Shown here: in pieces, positions 1-8,353 of the stretch
Numbering within the stretch: the first letter of the stretch is position 1
How the letters are laid out: every line of letters begins with the position of its first letter
Assembly (NCBI GenBank): GCA_019359215.1
Contig: JAHHHS010000073.1
Location: 1-35,584, forward strand
Reading direction: 5' to 3'
Source: Nostoc indistinguendum CM1-VF10
GTDB taxonomy: Bacteria > Cyanobacteriota > Cyanobacteriia > Cyanobacteriales > Nostocaceae
Length of the DNA stretch: 35,584 nucleotides
Notes under the pieces: model-generated
What the model was told of the DNA's origin: nothing
Database searches by the model: none
The model's input: the letters and a program-made list of their open reading frames with translations, nothing else
Program-made: the position numbers and the translations under genes

Positions 1-261
1 AAGCTTTTGCCCACACCTAAACTGTAAACATTTGCACTTGCAGAGTTAAAAAATATTTTGTAGTATTATAGTAATACAAGCAGTTAAAACCAATCCTTTA
101 GCCTTTTTCCACAAGGTTGCAAAATCCAATAACTTTAGTATTTAAGCTGTAAGACAGTGATTTGCATCACAGGTGGTATTTGAGTTTAAGCAAGGTTATA
201 AATGTGTTGATCAAATCTTCTTGACTGGTTGCGATGGCGTACCCGCCCGCGTAAATTATTT

Positions 262-1800
262 ATGCAAATTGTTATGTGGAAAACATTTTATGTCAAACCT
301 AACGAAATTGGCATCTTATATCACCGTAGTGACTTTAAGAAAATTTTACAACCCGGTACACATACTTATTTTGGTCGGCATTGGCAAGTAAAAATTTATG
401 ACCTCAATCAGCCACTAGTTCAGATTGAAAACCTAGAACTGTTGTTACGAAATCACGAAGCGGAACTGCAACAAAATTTATTGATTATCAGAACCGCATT
501 TAACCAAGTTGCATTAGTCCGCTATGGTCAGAAGTGGGTAAGCGTTGCACCAAATAAATTGATTGCTTTTTGGCGTGGTTTTATTGAAGTAGAGTCCTAT
601 ATATTCAACTTAGAAGAAAGCTTAGAATTGCCTAGTTCCTTTGTGCAGCAATTGCGCTCAGTTACCTTGAATGGACTCAAAAAGTTCCAAATTTCAGAAT
701 ATGAGATTGGTTTATTATATCTGCAAAACAATTTTGTGCAGCCTCTAGAGCCAGGAGAGTATGCTTTTTGGTCGGTAGATAGAGATGTTACAGTCAGGAC
801 TCTCAGCCGGATTATCCCTAACCCAGACTTTCCCCTGGAAGATGTACTCATTGAAAAACATCCCGACTTTATTGCTGCTTATTGTGAAACAGTGCAATTA
901 CTGCCTTCGCAAGTTGCAATTGTGCGATATCGAGGGAAAGTGATTTCTATTTTGCCACCCACTAGCCGCAAGTTATTTTGGCAGGGTGTTGAGGTGGAAA
1001 TTCTCGACATCAGCGCTGATGCTCAGTTACAGCCTAGCTTAGTGGCTGAGTTGGTTGAGGGTTCAACAGAAGTAAAATTGCTCAGTCGCAACTGTTTGCA
1101 TATTTGCCAAGTTCTGGCCCAGCATGTTGGACTAGTATATATTAATCAAGAGTTTCAAGGACAGCGATCGCCAGGGGTACACGCTTGGTGGTTATTTGGC
1201 CGCTCTTTTCAAACCGAAACCATCGACCTCCGACTCCAAAATATGGAAGTATCCGGTCAAGACATACTCTCCAAAGATAAAGTACCTCTGCGGTTAAATT
1301 TAACGGCTGGCTTCCGCATCCAAGACCCATTAAGAGCAAAAAACGGGTTGTCAGATATTTCTGGTTTCTTATACAAAGAATTACAATTTGCTTTGCGTGG
1401 TGCAGTCGGCGAACGCAACTTAGATGCTTTATTAGAGGATAAAGGTGCAATTGATAAAAGTATCTCTGAATATATTCGCCAGAAAGCCGCAGACTATGGA
1501 ATTGAAGTAGATTCAGTAGGTGTCAAAGATATTATTTTATCTGGTGAGATTAAGACTATCTTGAGTAAGGTAGTCGAAGCAGAAAAAGCCGCTCAAGCAA
1601 ACGTAGTCAGACGTAGAGAAGAAACTGCTGCTACTCGCAGTATGCTAAACACTGCCAAAGTGATGGAGGATAACCCAGTGGCATTGCGTTTGAAGGAACT
1701 CGAAGTATTAGAGCGGATTGCAGAGAAAATCGATCGCATTCAAGTTAACGGTAGCTTGGATAGTATCTTAACAGACTTGATTCGGATGAATCCGCAATGA
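262..1800 (+). CDS. Slipin family (SPFH/band 7) protein
   Basis: The protein is about 512 residues long. Its C-terminal third looks like an SPFH/band-7 domain: a beta-rich stretch around the segment IDLRLQNMEVSGQD, then an Ala/Glu-rich helix (VVEAEKAAQANVVRRREE) typical of slipins and stomatins. The N-terminal two thirds carry repeated beta segments of the type 'E-G-LY--N-FV--L-PG-Y-F', seen three times, as in long bacterial slipins. SPFH proteins usually form membrane-associated oligomers; I see no clear transmembrane helix here. An upstream ATG at 229 would read through a dispersed repeat (GCGATGGCGTACCCGC), so I prefer ATG 262 or 274. Homologues often begin near MWKTFYVK (274). No neighbour suggests a pathway. 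Confidence 0.8.
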   Translation: MQIVMWKTFYVKPNEIGILYHRSDFKKILQPGTHTYFGRHWQVKIYDLNQPLVQIENLELLLRNHEAELQQNLLIIRTAFNQVALVRYGQKWVSVAPNKLIAFWRGFIEVESYIFNLEESLELPSSFVQQLRSVTLNGLKKFQISEYEIGLLYLQNNFVQPLEPGEYAFWSVDRDVTVRTLSRIIPNPDFPLEDVLIEKHPDFIAAYCETVQLLPSQVAIVRYRGKVISILPPTSRKLFWQGVEVEILDISADAQLQPSLVAELVEGSTEVKLLSRNCLHICQVLAQHVGLVYINQEFQGQRSPGVHAWWLFGRSFQTETIDLRLQNMEVSGQDILSKDKVPLRLNLTAGFRIQDPLRAKNGLSDISGFLYKELQFALRGAVGERNLDALLEDKGAIDKSISEYIRQKAADYGIEVDSVGVKDIILSGEIKTILSKVVEAEKAAQANVVRRREETAATRSMLNTAKVMEDNPVALRLKELEVLERIAEKIDRIQVNGSLDSILTDLIRMNPQ

Positions 1801-2292
1801 TTTAGTTATTAAAAGCGATCACACTATCTCGTAAATTAGTTTTATTAACACGCACCGATCGGGATTTGGGCAAAGTACGCGGATTGTTAATTGAGGGTTG
1901 GACAGTTTAATGCAATCTTGTCCATTAAGTCTGCGTATTGATTGAGGTAATCAACAGGTTTTAAAAAGTGCGTATAGCAATTAAATGCCAGATGATTTAA
2001 TTGTTCACGCACTCTCCTTTTAGTTCGAGCGTTAGACTGAATCCAGATAATAGAGTGCCAAGCTTTCTCATACTCTTTGGCACAATTAACAGCAACTCTT
2101 AACTCAATTTTTGCTGCTTCGAGTAGAGAGTGATTGCTTGGGATATGAGTCAAACTAGATGATAAACAACAATATGTAGCGTCCACTATTTTTCAGGAAA
2201 TAAGTTTAATCTCCGTTTATCAATCGGAGGTTATAATCGAGTAACTTTTATGCAGCTTTACGCGATCTGCCTGGCTTGCGCTTGCCTGAAGA
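1801..2292. other. Mostly non-coding stretch with coding scraps
   Basis: Just after the slipin gene, 1819-1908 on the + strand reads openly as a scrap ending LGKVRGLLIEGWTV and a stop. It has no start codon and may be the tail of a lost gene. A short hairpin (CTCCG / CGGAG) lies at about 2210-2228. A 99-codon leftward ORF lies inside this stretch and is listed separately. Confidence 0.35.
1887..2186 (-). CDS. Hypothetical 99-residue protein, possibly a fragment
   Basis: This small leftward ORF has a plausible composition: helical, with Glu, Lys and Arg in patterns such as AKEYEKAWHSIIW and RTKRRVREQLNHL. I do not recognise the family. A helix-rich protein of about 100 residues in plasmid DNA could be a four-helix-bundle type or a fragment of a larger gene. 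It lies between the slipin gene and a clearly decayed region, which lowers confidence that it is expressed. No convincing ribosome-binding site is visible. Confidence 0.3.
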   Translation of the reverse strand: MDATYCCLSSSLTHIPSNHSLLEAAKIELRVAVNCAKEYEKAWHSIIWIQSNARTKRRVREQLNHLAFNCYTHFLKPVDYLNQYADLMDKIALNCPTLN

Positions 2293-2650
2293 ATTTACAT
2301 CAGCCTTTTTAGTTTTCGGTGACTTGTTGGAAACATTGTTAGCTTTATTTGATCTGTTACTATGACAGGAGCTTCAATGAATATTTGCTCGGTTGAGTTC
2401 ATTAACTCACTCAGCTTACAATTGCTGAACTTGCTCAATGTCAAACCTATGACATCGAAAATTAATGTGAGCGCAACTCCTTCATTGAGCATATTTATGG
2501 CAATTTCCTAAGCTTTTTGTTAAATAACCTGTTCAAAACCTTGTTCTAGTTCTTCTTGCAGAATATCTTGATAAATCATAGATTCGCGCATCATATCACT
2601 CAGCTTGAGTATCTTCTGTTTTAGTCTGTAATTTTTGAACTTGGAGATTT
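2293..2650 (-). pseudogene. Decayed C-terminal end of an Rpn-type nuclease
   Basis: Read leftward, the segment contains the pattern MMRESMIYQDILQEELEQG and, further on, INMLNEGVALTLI followed in another frame by IEQVQQL. This order (RES-IYQDILQ, then an amphipathic -MLREG-- helix, then a -LS-EQ-QQLQ- helix) is characteristic of the tail of cyanobacterial Rpn/PD-(D/E)XK 'recombination-promoting nuclease/putative transposase' proteins. Two in-frame stops (TAA, TAG) and a frameshift show it is dead, and the catalytic part is missing. A second decayed copy in inverted orientation lies at 29285-29550. Confidence 0.6.
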
Positions 2651-3152
2651 TCTTTCTAAGAGTGAAAAGTCAGAACTAAATTTTGTTTGATAAACTAAAG
2701 AAGAAATTGAGCAATATCTCAAAATACGTATGGCATCTTATAATTTGATTGTTGATGATGTCTCTCTAGTAAATTTTGCATTTTCTCCAAAATTTAGTAC
2801 AGCTATTGAATCTAAACAGATAGTAGAACAAAAACCTAAACAAATAGAATTTATTGCCCAAAAAGCAACTCAAGAAGTCCAGCCAGAAATTAACCCTATT
2901 AAAGGTCAAGAATCGCAAACTTCAAATTCGTGGAGTCTCGGGATTTTTTTGGGAATTCTTCTTCTCATATTATTTTTTATATTCCGTGGAAGTGGCAATA
3001 GTTACAGGAGCAGTCGTGGCAGTGGTGACGGTGGTTATAACACTTATACTGGTGGTGATGGAGGTGGCGGTGGCGGTGGCGGCGGTGACGGGTGTGGCGG
3101 CGGTGACGGAGGTGGCGGCGGATGTGGTGATTGAATGAGTTTGGCTACTAGA
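2405..3152 (+). repeat. Left arm of a long inverted duplication
   Basis: This segment holds the Rpn-tail remnant plus the small Gly-rich membrane protein gene. It recurs in inverted orientation at about 28781-29510. Shared landmarks include the string TGAATGAGTTTGGCTACTAG after the Gly-rich gene, the start context ACGTATGGCATC, and the stretch around AAACAGAAGATACTCAA. The copies differ by scattered substitutions, so the duplication is not recent. Arm ends are approximate. Confidence 0.85.
2730..3134 (+). CDS. Small membrane protein with Gly/Asp/Cys-rich tail
   Basis: This is a 134-residue protein. Residues 1-75 form a polar region beginning MASYNLIVDDVSLVNFAF. One transmembrane helix follows at about 76-93 (LGIFLGILLLILFFIF). 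The tail is almost entirely Gly with Asp, Ser, Tyr and three Cys, ending in repeats such as GDGCGGGDGGGGGCGD. Such tails occur on single-pass envelope proteins of cyanobacteria, but no function is known to me. The 28797-29201 copy is broken by a stop and a frameshift, while this one is open throughout. The gene is flanked by the Rpn-nuclease remnant upstream and dispersed repeats downstream. Confidence 0.6.
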   Translation: MASYNLIVDDVSLVNFAFSPKFSTAIESKQIVEQKPKQIEFIAQKATQEVQPEINPIKGQESQTSNSWSLGIFLGILLLILFFIFRGSGNSYRSSRGSGDGGYNTYTGGDGGGGGGGGGDGCGGGDGGGGGCGD

Positions 3153-3333
3153 GAAGACGTACCGAACGCGAGTACGTTTTGCAGGAAAGGCATTGCCTCT
3201 CGAACGCGAGTGCGTCTCTGAAAGAGAAGAGAAGGCATCGCCTCTGCTTAATCCCCGACGAAAAACCATCAGATTGTCACTGTTTCAATCAAATAATGCA
3301 TGGATATAGCGGTCCTCGAATGGAAGCAATACA
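3153..3333. repeat. Short dispersed cyanobacterial repeats
   Basis: No gene is seen. The stretch holds small GC-rich repeats: GAACGCGAGTACGT and GAACGCGAGTGCGT occur 31 bases apart. After them comes a module starting GGCATCGCCTCTGCTTAATC and running to about 3308, which recurs at 4058-4105 plus 4298-4326. Short repeats of this kind are common between genes in Nostoc-like genomes. Confidence 0.6.
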
Positions 3334-3339
3334 CTTTGA

Positions 3340-3546
3340 CCTCTCTCCTTTCAAGATACTGTTGGCGAATTAATAGGGGGTCTAATCCCTCACTTCTAAT
3401 TCATCTTAATTCAGTGCGTTTTAACGCATTTCAGCTATGAGCAATCAATTTATTACAGGGCGGAAAAACAAGGCAAAAGCGAGGTTTTAGGAATGAGGGG
3501 TCTAACCCTTCGCGAATTCGCCAACAGTATCCTTTTAAGAGAGAGG
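3340..3546. mobile_element. MITE, 207 bp, 6-bp target duplication
   Basis: The terminal inverted repeats are about 32 bp long. Both begin CCTCTCTC and both contain the exact core GATACTGTTGGCGAATT; they match at about 27 of 32 positions. Similarity continues further inward (GGGGTCTAA against its reverse complement). CTTTGA occurs directly outside each end (3334-3339 and 3547-3552), consistent with a 6-bp target-site duplication. No ORF lies inside, so it needs a transposase supplied elsewhere. Confidence 0.75.
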
Positions 3547-3697
3547 CTTTGAATCTTACTCCCGTTCCCTCATAGCAAAGGGCTGGAGGTTAGGTCTGTA
3601 TTGCAGTCAACAAACAGAGAAGCGCTATATTCAGAAGATAGCTTACGTCCAGTCCTATTCAATCTAGAATTTAGAATAAAAAATTTAGTGATTCTAA

Positions 3698-3796
3698 GAG
3701 CTTGTCATGTAACAACCTTGCCTCTTTTGAGCTAAAAATGCTTTCTCAGTAAGCTTTCTAGATAATAAATTGTAAAAGTTGTTTCTTGACAGGCTC
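3698..3796. mobile_element. MITE, 99 bp, TAA target duplication
   Basis: The inverted ends begin GAGCTTGTCATGTAACAAC on the left and, reverse-complemented, GAGCCTGTCAAGAAACAAC on the right. TAA flanks both sides (3695-3697 and 3797-3799). A 3-bp TNA-type target is typical of IS1031-like members of the IS5 family, so a transposase of that family is the likely partner. The element carries no coding sequence. Confidence 0.7.
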
Positions 3797-4105
3797 TAAG
3801 ACAATTTATTTGCGCTCGTGAAAGAGCTTCACCTTGCGGCTACGGAGAGATGGCTTCTCTCTTCATCCGAAGTGGAGGGCTTGTCAGGTGTAAGCCAAGA
3901 GTGAATAAGCAATAAGTTTACAGTCAGGATTTACAGGTATCAAGTTAAGTTCTGAGTTGAGACTAGACAACAAGAAACGACCCAATGAAAAAGAGGGGAA
4001 AAGGGAAAGGGAACCTTTTGCCTCTGTCTAGTTGCGATCGCGTACCCGCAGTTTCCGGTGGCATCGCCTCTGCTTAATCCCTGGCGAAAAACCATCAGAT
4101 TGTCA
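3797..4105. other. Non-coding stretch with dispersed repeats
   Basis: No gene is visible. A GC-rich patch at 3810-3890 and a HIP1-containing patch at 4034-4062 resemble the small dispersed repeats seen at 3150-3240. The end of the stretch (from about 4058) is the second copy of the module at 3229-3308. Confidence 0.5.
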
Positions 4106-4297
4106 GACCAAGTAGCAAGTTACAAGTCGCAAGTATACCGACAACTGTTGTCGTGGGCTTGAAACAAGGACACTTTATTTATATCTGGCACTACATATAT
4201 TGACTAATTCTTTTTTTGAAGTGGGCTTGTATTCCACAACTAAGTTTTTTATCTTACTTGCGACTTGCGACTTCCGACTTGGTACTTGTTTTTGTTA
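4106..4297. mobile_element. Small inverted-repeat insertion inside a duplicated module
   Basis: The uninterrupted module at 3229-3308 reads ...AGATTGTCA then CTGTTTCAATCAAAT. In the second copy the same text is split after TGTCA (4101-4105) and resumes at 4298 with CTGTTTTAATCAAAT, so the empty and filled sites can be compared directly. The inserted DNA has imperfect inverted ends rich in CAAGT/ACTTG units. It ends with TGTTA, which could be a slightly diverged duplicate of TGTCA. No ORF is present. Confidence 0.6.
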
Positions 4298-4329
4298 CTG
4301 TTTTAATCAAATGATGCATGAATATATTG

Positions 4330-4623
4330 ATGCCAGAAACTATCCTTATAAATAGAACACCGATTACAGAACCGATGCCCAGTAAAACAATTGATGTCCG
4401 AGAGTACACCGTCAGAGCGCATAAGCGGGAAATTCACACCCGCGTTTTCAACTTCGTATGTAAGCAATGCGAACAGCCCACACAACGAGAAACCTTTGGG
4501 GTTCGACCTCTATATTGCGAGCAATGCCGCCCGATTCAAGCACCCAAGAAATCAGTAGTTCCTCTCAAGAAGAGAAAACCCAGAGCTATGACTTACAAGA
4601 GTGGTAAAGACATAGCCGGATGA
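4330..4623 (+). CDS. Hypothetical 97-residue zinc-ribbon-like protein
   Basis: The protein is short and basic, with two CxxC pairs: CKQC in the middle and CEQC about 22 residues later. Together they could bind one zinc ion as a small ribbon. The C-terminus is Lys/Arg-rich. An ATG at 4318 lies within the dispersed repeat that ends at about 4326, so ATG 4330 (MPETILINR) is the better start. The function is not recognised; nucleic-acid binding is a guess from the ribbon plus basic tail. It stands alone, with a candidate terminator 20 bases after its stop. Confidence 0.5.
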
Positions 4624-4642
4624 TTTGTTGTCTCAAGGTTTT

Positions 4643-4682
4643 GAGTGAGCGCACGAAAGTGAATGAAACAGTGCGCTCATTC
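4643..4682 (+). terminator. Candidate terminator hairpin after the zinc-ribbon gene
   Basis: GAGTGAGCGCAC pairs with GTGCGCTCATTC across a 16-base loop (11 of 12 pairs). There is no strong T-run after it, so it could also act as an mRNA 3'-end stabiliser. Confidence 0.4.
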
Positions 4683-4716
4683 GGCCAAATAACTCAAACT
4701 GGTAAAAAGTAACAAG

Positions 4717-4755
4717 AATGAATGTCACTCTTGTAAAAGTGAAACCTAGTTTGGG
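4717..4755 (+). repeat. Dispersed repeat, copy 1
   Basis: The phrase GAATGTCACTCTTGTAAAAG then TGAAACCTAGTTT closely matches 7142-7180. No coding role is apparent. Confidence 0.5.
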
Positions 4756-4819
4756 CTACAAGACTCTAATAATGTTTGAGGAATTAACTAACAGTCAACT
4801 GGTCTGTAACAGGGGAAAA

Positions 4820-4942
4820 TCACACCATCTACTCAGTCCACTGGGGCGCATCTGATGCCAATTGAGCAAACTTTTGAGGGTCAACATCCTCAAACTCCAG
4901 CATCACGCCCAACCGTTCATCAATTGTTAGGGTAGTTAGCAA
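4820..4942 (-). pseudogene. Stray copy of the replication-gene 3' end (copy C)
   Basis: Read leftward it encodes LTTLTIDERLGVMLEFEDVD and onward to APQWTE. This is the same 40-residue tail as the downstream exon of the CyRepA-like gene at 9453-9575. The penultimate Trp codon is TAG here instead of TGG. Recognisable similarity begins at the TTGCT that corresponds to the first bases of that exon. It overlaps the end of the deacetylase gene. Confidence 0.75.
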
Positions 4943-5837
4943 CCGACTTTTGGTCTGCATCTTCCATGCTTAAAAGTTCTGGAATAGTAACAAAGTCATA
5001 GCCTTGCTTTCTAAAATTGCTAATAATTTCTGGTAAAGCTTGTACAGTTTTAGAACGATTGCCGCCACCATCATGCATTAGCACAATCCCACCAGGTTTT
5101 GAATCTTTAATTACGTTATCGATCAACTTTGGTACGGTTGGCAATTTGTAATCTATGGAATCAGCAGACCACATCACTACAGTATATTTTTGGCCTTTAG
5201 CATAAGCAGCTAATCCATTATGAAGGTTGCCACCAGGCGGTCGGAAGAGATTTGTTTTAACACCTGTAATTTGATAAATTAGGTCTGTTGTGCGGTCAAT
5301 TTCAAAAGCAGCTGCTTGTGGATTAAACGAGTGATACCAGTGATGCCAAGTATGATTGGCAATCACGTGACCTTGAGAGACAATCTGCTTTCCTAATTCT
5401 GGATAATTTTTTAGGTTCTGACCGACGACAAAAAACGTCCCTTTAATGTTATTTGATTTCAGAATATCTAGCACTTGCTCTGTAGTCTGAGACCAAGGCC
5501 CATCATCAAAAGTGAGAGCAATTACTTTCTCCCCTTTAGTTAGTTTTGCCGCTTTAACTATTGCCCCTTGAAAACGTAATGGTATAGCGTAGGATAGTCC
5601 TTTTTTGTATGCTTCTTGTTGCCAGCTTGTAAGCATCGCCGCTTTTAATTTTTCAATCTGCTGCTGAGTTCCTACATTTGCAGCTATATCCTTGACATTT
5701 ATACTACTTTGTCTAATCTGAGCCTCTGAAGGATTTGGTCTTGGAAGCATCATGAAAGCAAGGCTAAAAACACCACATAAGGCAAGCAGTGCAATTAATA
5801 TTCCTTCTGGCCGCAGAAACAACTCATTTTTTTTCAC
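4920..5837 (-). CDS. Polysaccharide deacetylase (NodB-type), membrane-anchored
   Basis: The 305-residue protein has a GTG start and a good ribosome-binding site (AAAGGAGC, 8 bases ahead). A membrane anchor or signal helix spans residues 11-30. The NodB domain spans about 100-290 with the catalytic set: TFDDGP (109-114, base and metal Asp), HTWHH (metal His 162 and 166), RPPGG (199-203), DSIDY and HDGGG (255-259). Such enzymes remove acetyl groups from peptidoglycan, chitin-like or exopolysaccharide chains outside the cytoplasmic membrane. The last residues (VANYPNN) are translated out of frame from a stray copy of a replication-gene tail, so the original C-terminus was probably replaced. The substrate cannot be told from sequence. 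Confidence 0.88.
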   Translation of the reverse strand: MKKNELFLRPEGILIALLALCGVFSLAFMMLPRPNPSEAQIRQSSINVKDIAANVGTQQQIEKLKAAMLTSWQQEAYKKGLSYAIPLRFQGAIVKAAKLTKGEKVIALTFDDGPWSQTTEQVLDILKSNNIKGTFFVVGQNLKNYPELGKQIVSQGHVIANHTWHHWYHSFNPQAAAFEIDRTTDLIYQITGVKTNLFRPPGGNLHNGLAAYAKGQKYTVVMWSADSIDYKLPTVPKLIDNVIKDSKPGGIVLMHDGGGNRSKTVQALPEIISNFRKQGYDFVTIPELLSMEDADQKSVANYPNN

Positions 5838-7587
5838 TTTATAGCTCCTTTAAAGATCAAACCATTAACCACGTTATGACGGTAGGTTATGGCACATTTT
5901 TTTTAGATATTTTAAATATTGGCTGCTTTCTGGTAATCCTGAAAATTAGAATTGAGACTAACGTAAATTCATGATTAAGAAGACAAACTATAAGCTTTAA
6001 CTGGAATATAGTTTCTCTAAAATTGGACAAATGCTTATACAATACTTGATAATGTTTCATGTCAATCCATTCCTCAAAACCAAGGTCTGTATTTCTACAT
6101 TCTTACCGCTAAGTTTAAGAAGGAGGACAATCAGATAATTAACTACACCCCAAAATCTTCCTAATAGAAGTTATGAATTAGTTTCTGTTTTTCCTTTCAC
6201 CTCTAAGTCAGCATTCTACTTTTAAGCTTTATAGGTTTGCAAATAAGATAAGTTAAATTGTTTTGCCTACAATTCGCATTTTGCCAGGTTAAAATTTTTA
6301 TAACAAACTTTCTTTAAAAAACTTGTATAACTTACAGAGGAGTAAATTATTTGATTAATATCAAAAAATACTTATAAGGTACAAGTATTTTCCAAAAAAG
6401 AGCCTAATTAAGTTATTAGTTCTATTTTTGATAAAATATATACTCCGTTATCTGATATTATTTATTTTTTAAAAAAAAGTTAAACTTTAAACTGGCAGAA
6501 TCTTACCCCGTAGTTTCTATTAAATAAACAGACGAAAATTGATTCAATATAGCTTCTCATTACCAACAGACATTTTGTAGTTAATATAGATACTTTTGAG
6601 CAATTCCGCAAAAATGATTTTATCTACAGCTTAGTTCTATTTATAATGCTGATAGTTTAGCCTAAATTGCTCGTAGCTTTTATGCGTTAATGTTTTTCTC
6701 CAAGATTCAAGAAAATCATATAGAACTCATATCTGATTTTTTAAGAAGATTTCAAATAAAACCTTGATAAAACCAGCTTTTCAATCTCAGTATGTTTTCA
6801 GAAATCAAATCGGAGTCCTATATATTATTAATAATACAATTTGATATTAAACGTCACCGTAGAATTACGGCAATTACCAGCATTTATACATTAGGCTTCA
6901 GATTTACAGCAGTTTTCGACCAAACCTGCCACAAAATAAATCGCAGAATGAATTGATATCACTGGCTTTGATTATTTCCGTCTGTGGCACGATTGATAGC
7001 AATTTGCTGTAATTTTTGAAATATGCGTAGAGAGCCGATGGATTATGGTAACGAGTCAGCAGAAGATGGGTTTTCCCAGATGAGCGAGTACCTCACCCGA
7101 AAGAATGTTCCCAACGCTTGTTCGCCTTACAACGCTTTAGGAACGAATGTCACGCTTGTAAACGTGAAACCTAGTTTTGGTTATCTTGTTGGGGGTAGGG
7201 TGTAGGTTCGTGTTTAAGACAATTGGATTGAGGAAAGCGATCGCATTCTCAATAGATGTAAAGAAATATTTCTGTTTTTAGAAGAGAAATAAGTCAATCA
7301 ATGAAGAAGAGAATATTACAGAGGTGTTCATAAGACTCAAATTATCTTTAAGAAATTAACAGTGAAGCTCTTGCTCGGTTGCCATAAGTTTCTATATGAA
7401 GAACCGTTTTTCAACTTAATATCTCATTAATCTCTCAAAATTAAATAAACTTGTTTCAATTGACGTAGAAACGGCGATCACTGGGGCTTAGATCGGATGT
7501 ACGCTGTGGGTTACAGGGTTTACACCGTATTGACCGTTGAGTAACAAAAGATTTAATGTCTGCCAAACACGGCAATTAACAGATGAT
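5838..7587. other. Long AT-rich non-coding region
   Basis: About 1.75 kb with no credible gene. 5990-6800 is very AT-rich and full of stops on both strands. A 60-codon ORF at 7023-7205 is mostly made of dispersed repeat (7142-7180) and is not called. 7229-7240 contains a HIP1 octamer. The region probably includes the promoter of the deacetylase gene (just right of 5837), but I cannot place -35/-10 boxes with confidence. Confidence 0.5.
7142..7180 (+). repeat. Dispersed repeat, copy 2
   Basis: GAATGTCACGCTTGTAAACG then TGAAACCTAGTTTT matches the copy at 4717-4755 in the same orientation. Confidence 0.5.
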
Positions 7588-7775
7588 TCACGCCATCCAT
7601 TCAGTCCACTGTGGTGCATCTGCCACCAATTGAGCAAACTTATCATTTTCACATCCTCAAACTCCAGCATCACGCCCAACCGCTCATCACTCGTTAGCGT
7701 ACTGAGTAATTCTTTAACCTGACTCTACACCGTACTCTAGCCGTTCAATCGCCAGTCGAGCGTAATACCGATAAT
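7588..7775 (-). pseudogene. Stray copy of the replication-gene 3' end (copy B)
   Basis: Leftward it reads RYYARLAIERLEYGVES, then after a 1-base shift VKELLSTLTSDERLGVMLEF, then after another shift DKFAQLVADAPQWTEWMA and stop. This is the tail of a CyRepA-like gene without an intron: it runs straight from VKE to LLS, the point where the full gene at 12089/9575 is split. It is dead because of the frameshifts, but it documents the unsplit sequence. Confidence 0.8.
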
Positions 7776-7802
7776 ACCGAACCTGCGGGAGCTGTGTCTA
7801 AG

Positions 7803-8255
7803 CTACTTTGGTACCCAGTAATCGCTGGTTTCCGGATTGCGATCATAATGTTCCATCGCCGTTTTTACATCTGTAATGTGTCGATATGCCCACTCACCCA
7901 GTATTGCCAATGGCTCCACTAGAGAAGCCCCCAGTGGAGTGAGTGAGTATTCGACTCTTGGGGGGACGGATAGATAGACCTCTCTCTCAACTAACCCATA
8001 GCGCTGCAAATTTCGCAGGTTCTGAATCAGCATTTTCGGCGAGACACCAACAATCTCTTGTTTGAGTTGGCCATATCGCTTTTTGCCTTGAGTCAGCGCA
8101 TAGACGATCAAAACTGTCCATTTATTGGCAATGATTTCTAGCATTTGATGAGCAGCGCATCTGGTGTCAAACAGATTCATCTTAGCAATGCGTTCAAGCG
8201 CTGGTTGAGGCAAGTAAGTCAACTGAAAATCATTAGAATCAGGATTTAGAGCCAT
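7803..8255 (-). CDS. HxlR family transcriptional regulator
   Basis: About 150 residues with a winged-helix HxlR domain: CAAHQMLEIIANKWTVLIV, then KRYGQLKQEI-GVSPKML (recognition helix region), then the wing ending RVEYSLTPLG. Start chosen at ATG 8255 (MALNPDSN); an in-frame ATG at 8315 would extend into the promoter of the divergent gene. A conserved-looking Cys (C33) sits just before the first DNA-binding helices, as in redox-sensing HxlR members such as QorR, YodB and HypR. The divergent oxidoreductase gene is therefore the probable target, with repression relieved by quinones or oxidants. The sensing role is inferred; the family call is firm. Confidence 0.85.
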   Translation of the reverse strand: MALNPDSNDFQLTYLPQPALERIAKMNLFDTRCAAHQMLEIIANKWTVLIVYALTQGKKRYGQLKQEIVGVSPKMLIQNLRNLQRYGLVEREVYLSVPPRVEYSLTPLGASLVEPLAILGEWAYRHITDVKTAMEHYDRNPETSDYWVPK

Positions 8256-8311
8256 GTTTACCAAAAAGTAACTATTGCACCAATGTGTAAATCCTTGCGG
8301 ACAGATGTACT

Positions 8312-8326
8312 GCAATGATACGTTGC
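8312..8326. promoter_or_regulatory. Candidate operator between the divergent pair
   Basis: GCAATGATACGTTGC is a GCAA-N7-TTGC dyad in the 98-bp gap between the HxlR gene (start 8255) and the oxidoreductase gene (start 8354). Its position suits a shared operator, but the motif is short and could be chance. Confidence 0.3.
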
Positions 8327-8353
8327 AAATCTAGATTACTGCGGGAAAACAAG

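Noticed and set aside
173..391. 72-codon ORF and the upstream start of the slipin gene
   Set aside because: It overlaps the slipin gene in another frame; the 229 start lies in a dispersed GCGATGGCGTACCCGC repeat.
7023..7205. 60-codon + strand ORF
   Set aside because: Its second half is the dispersed repeat shared with 4717-4755, there is no ribosome-binding site, and the sequence is not protein-like.
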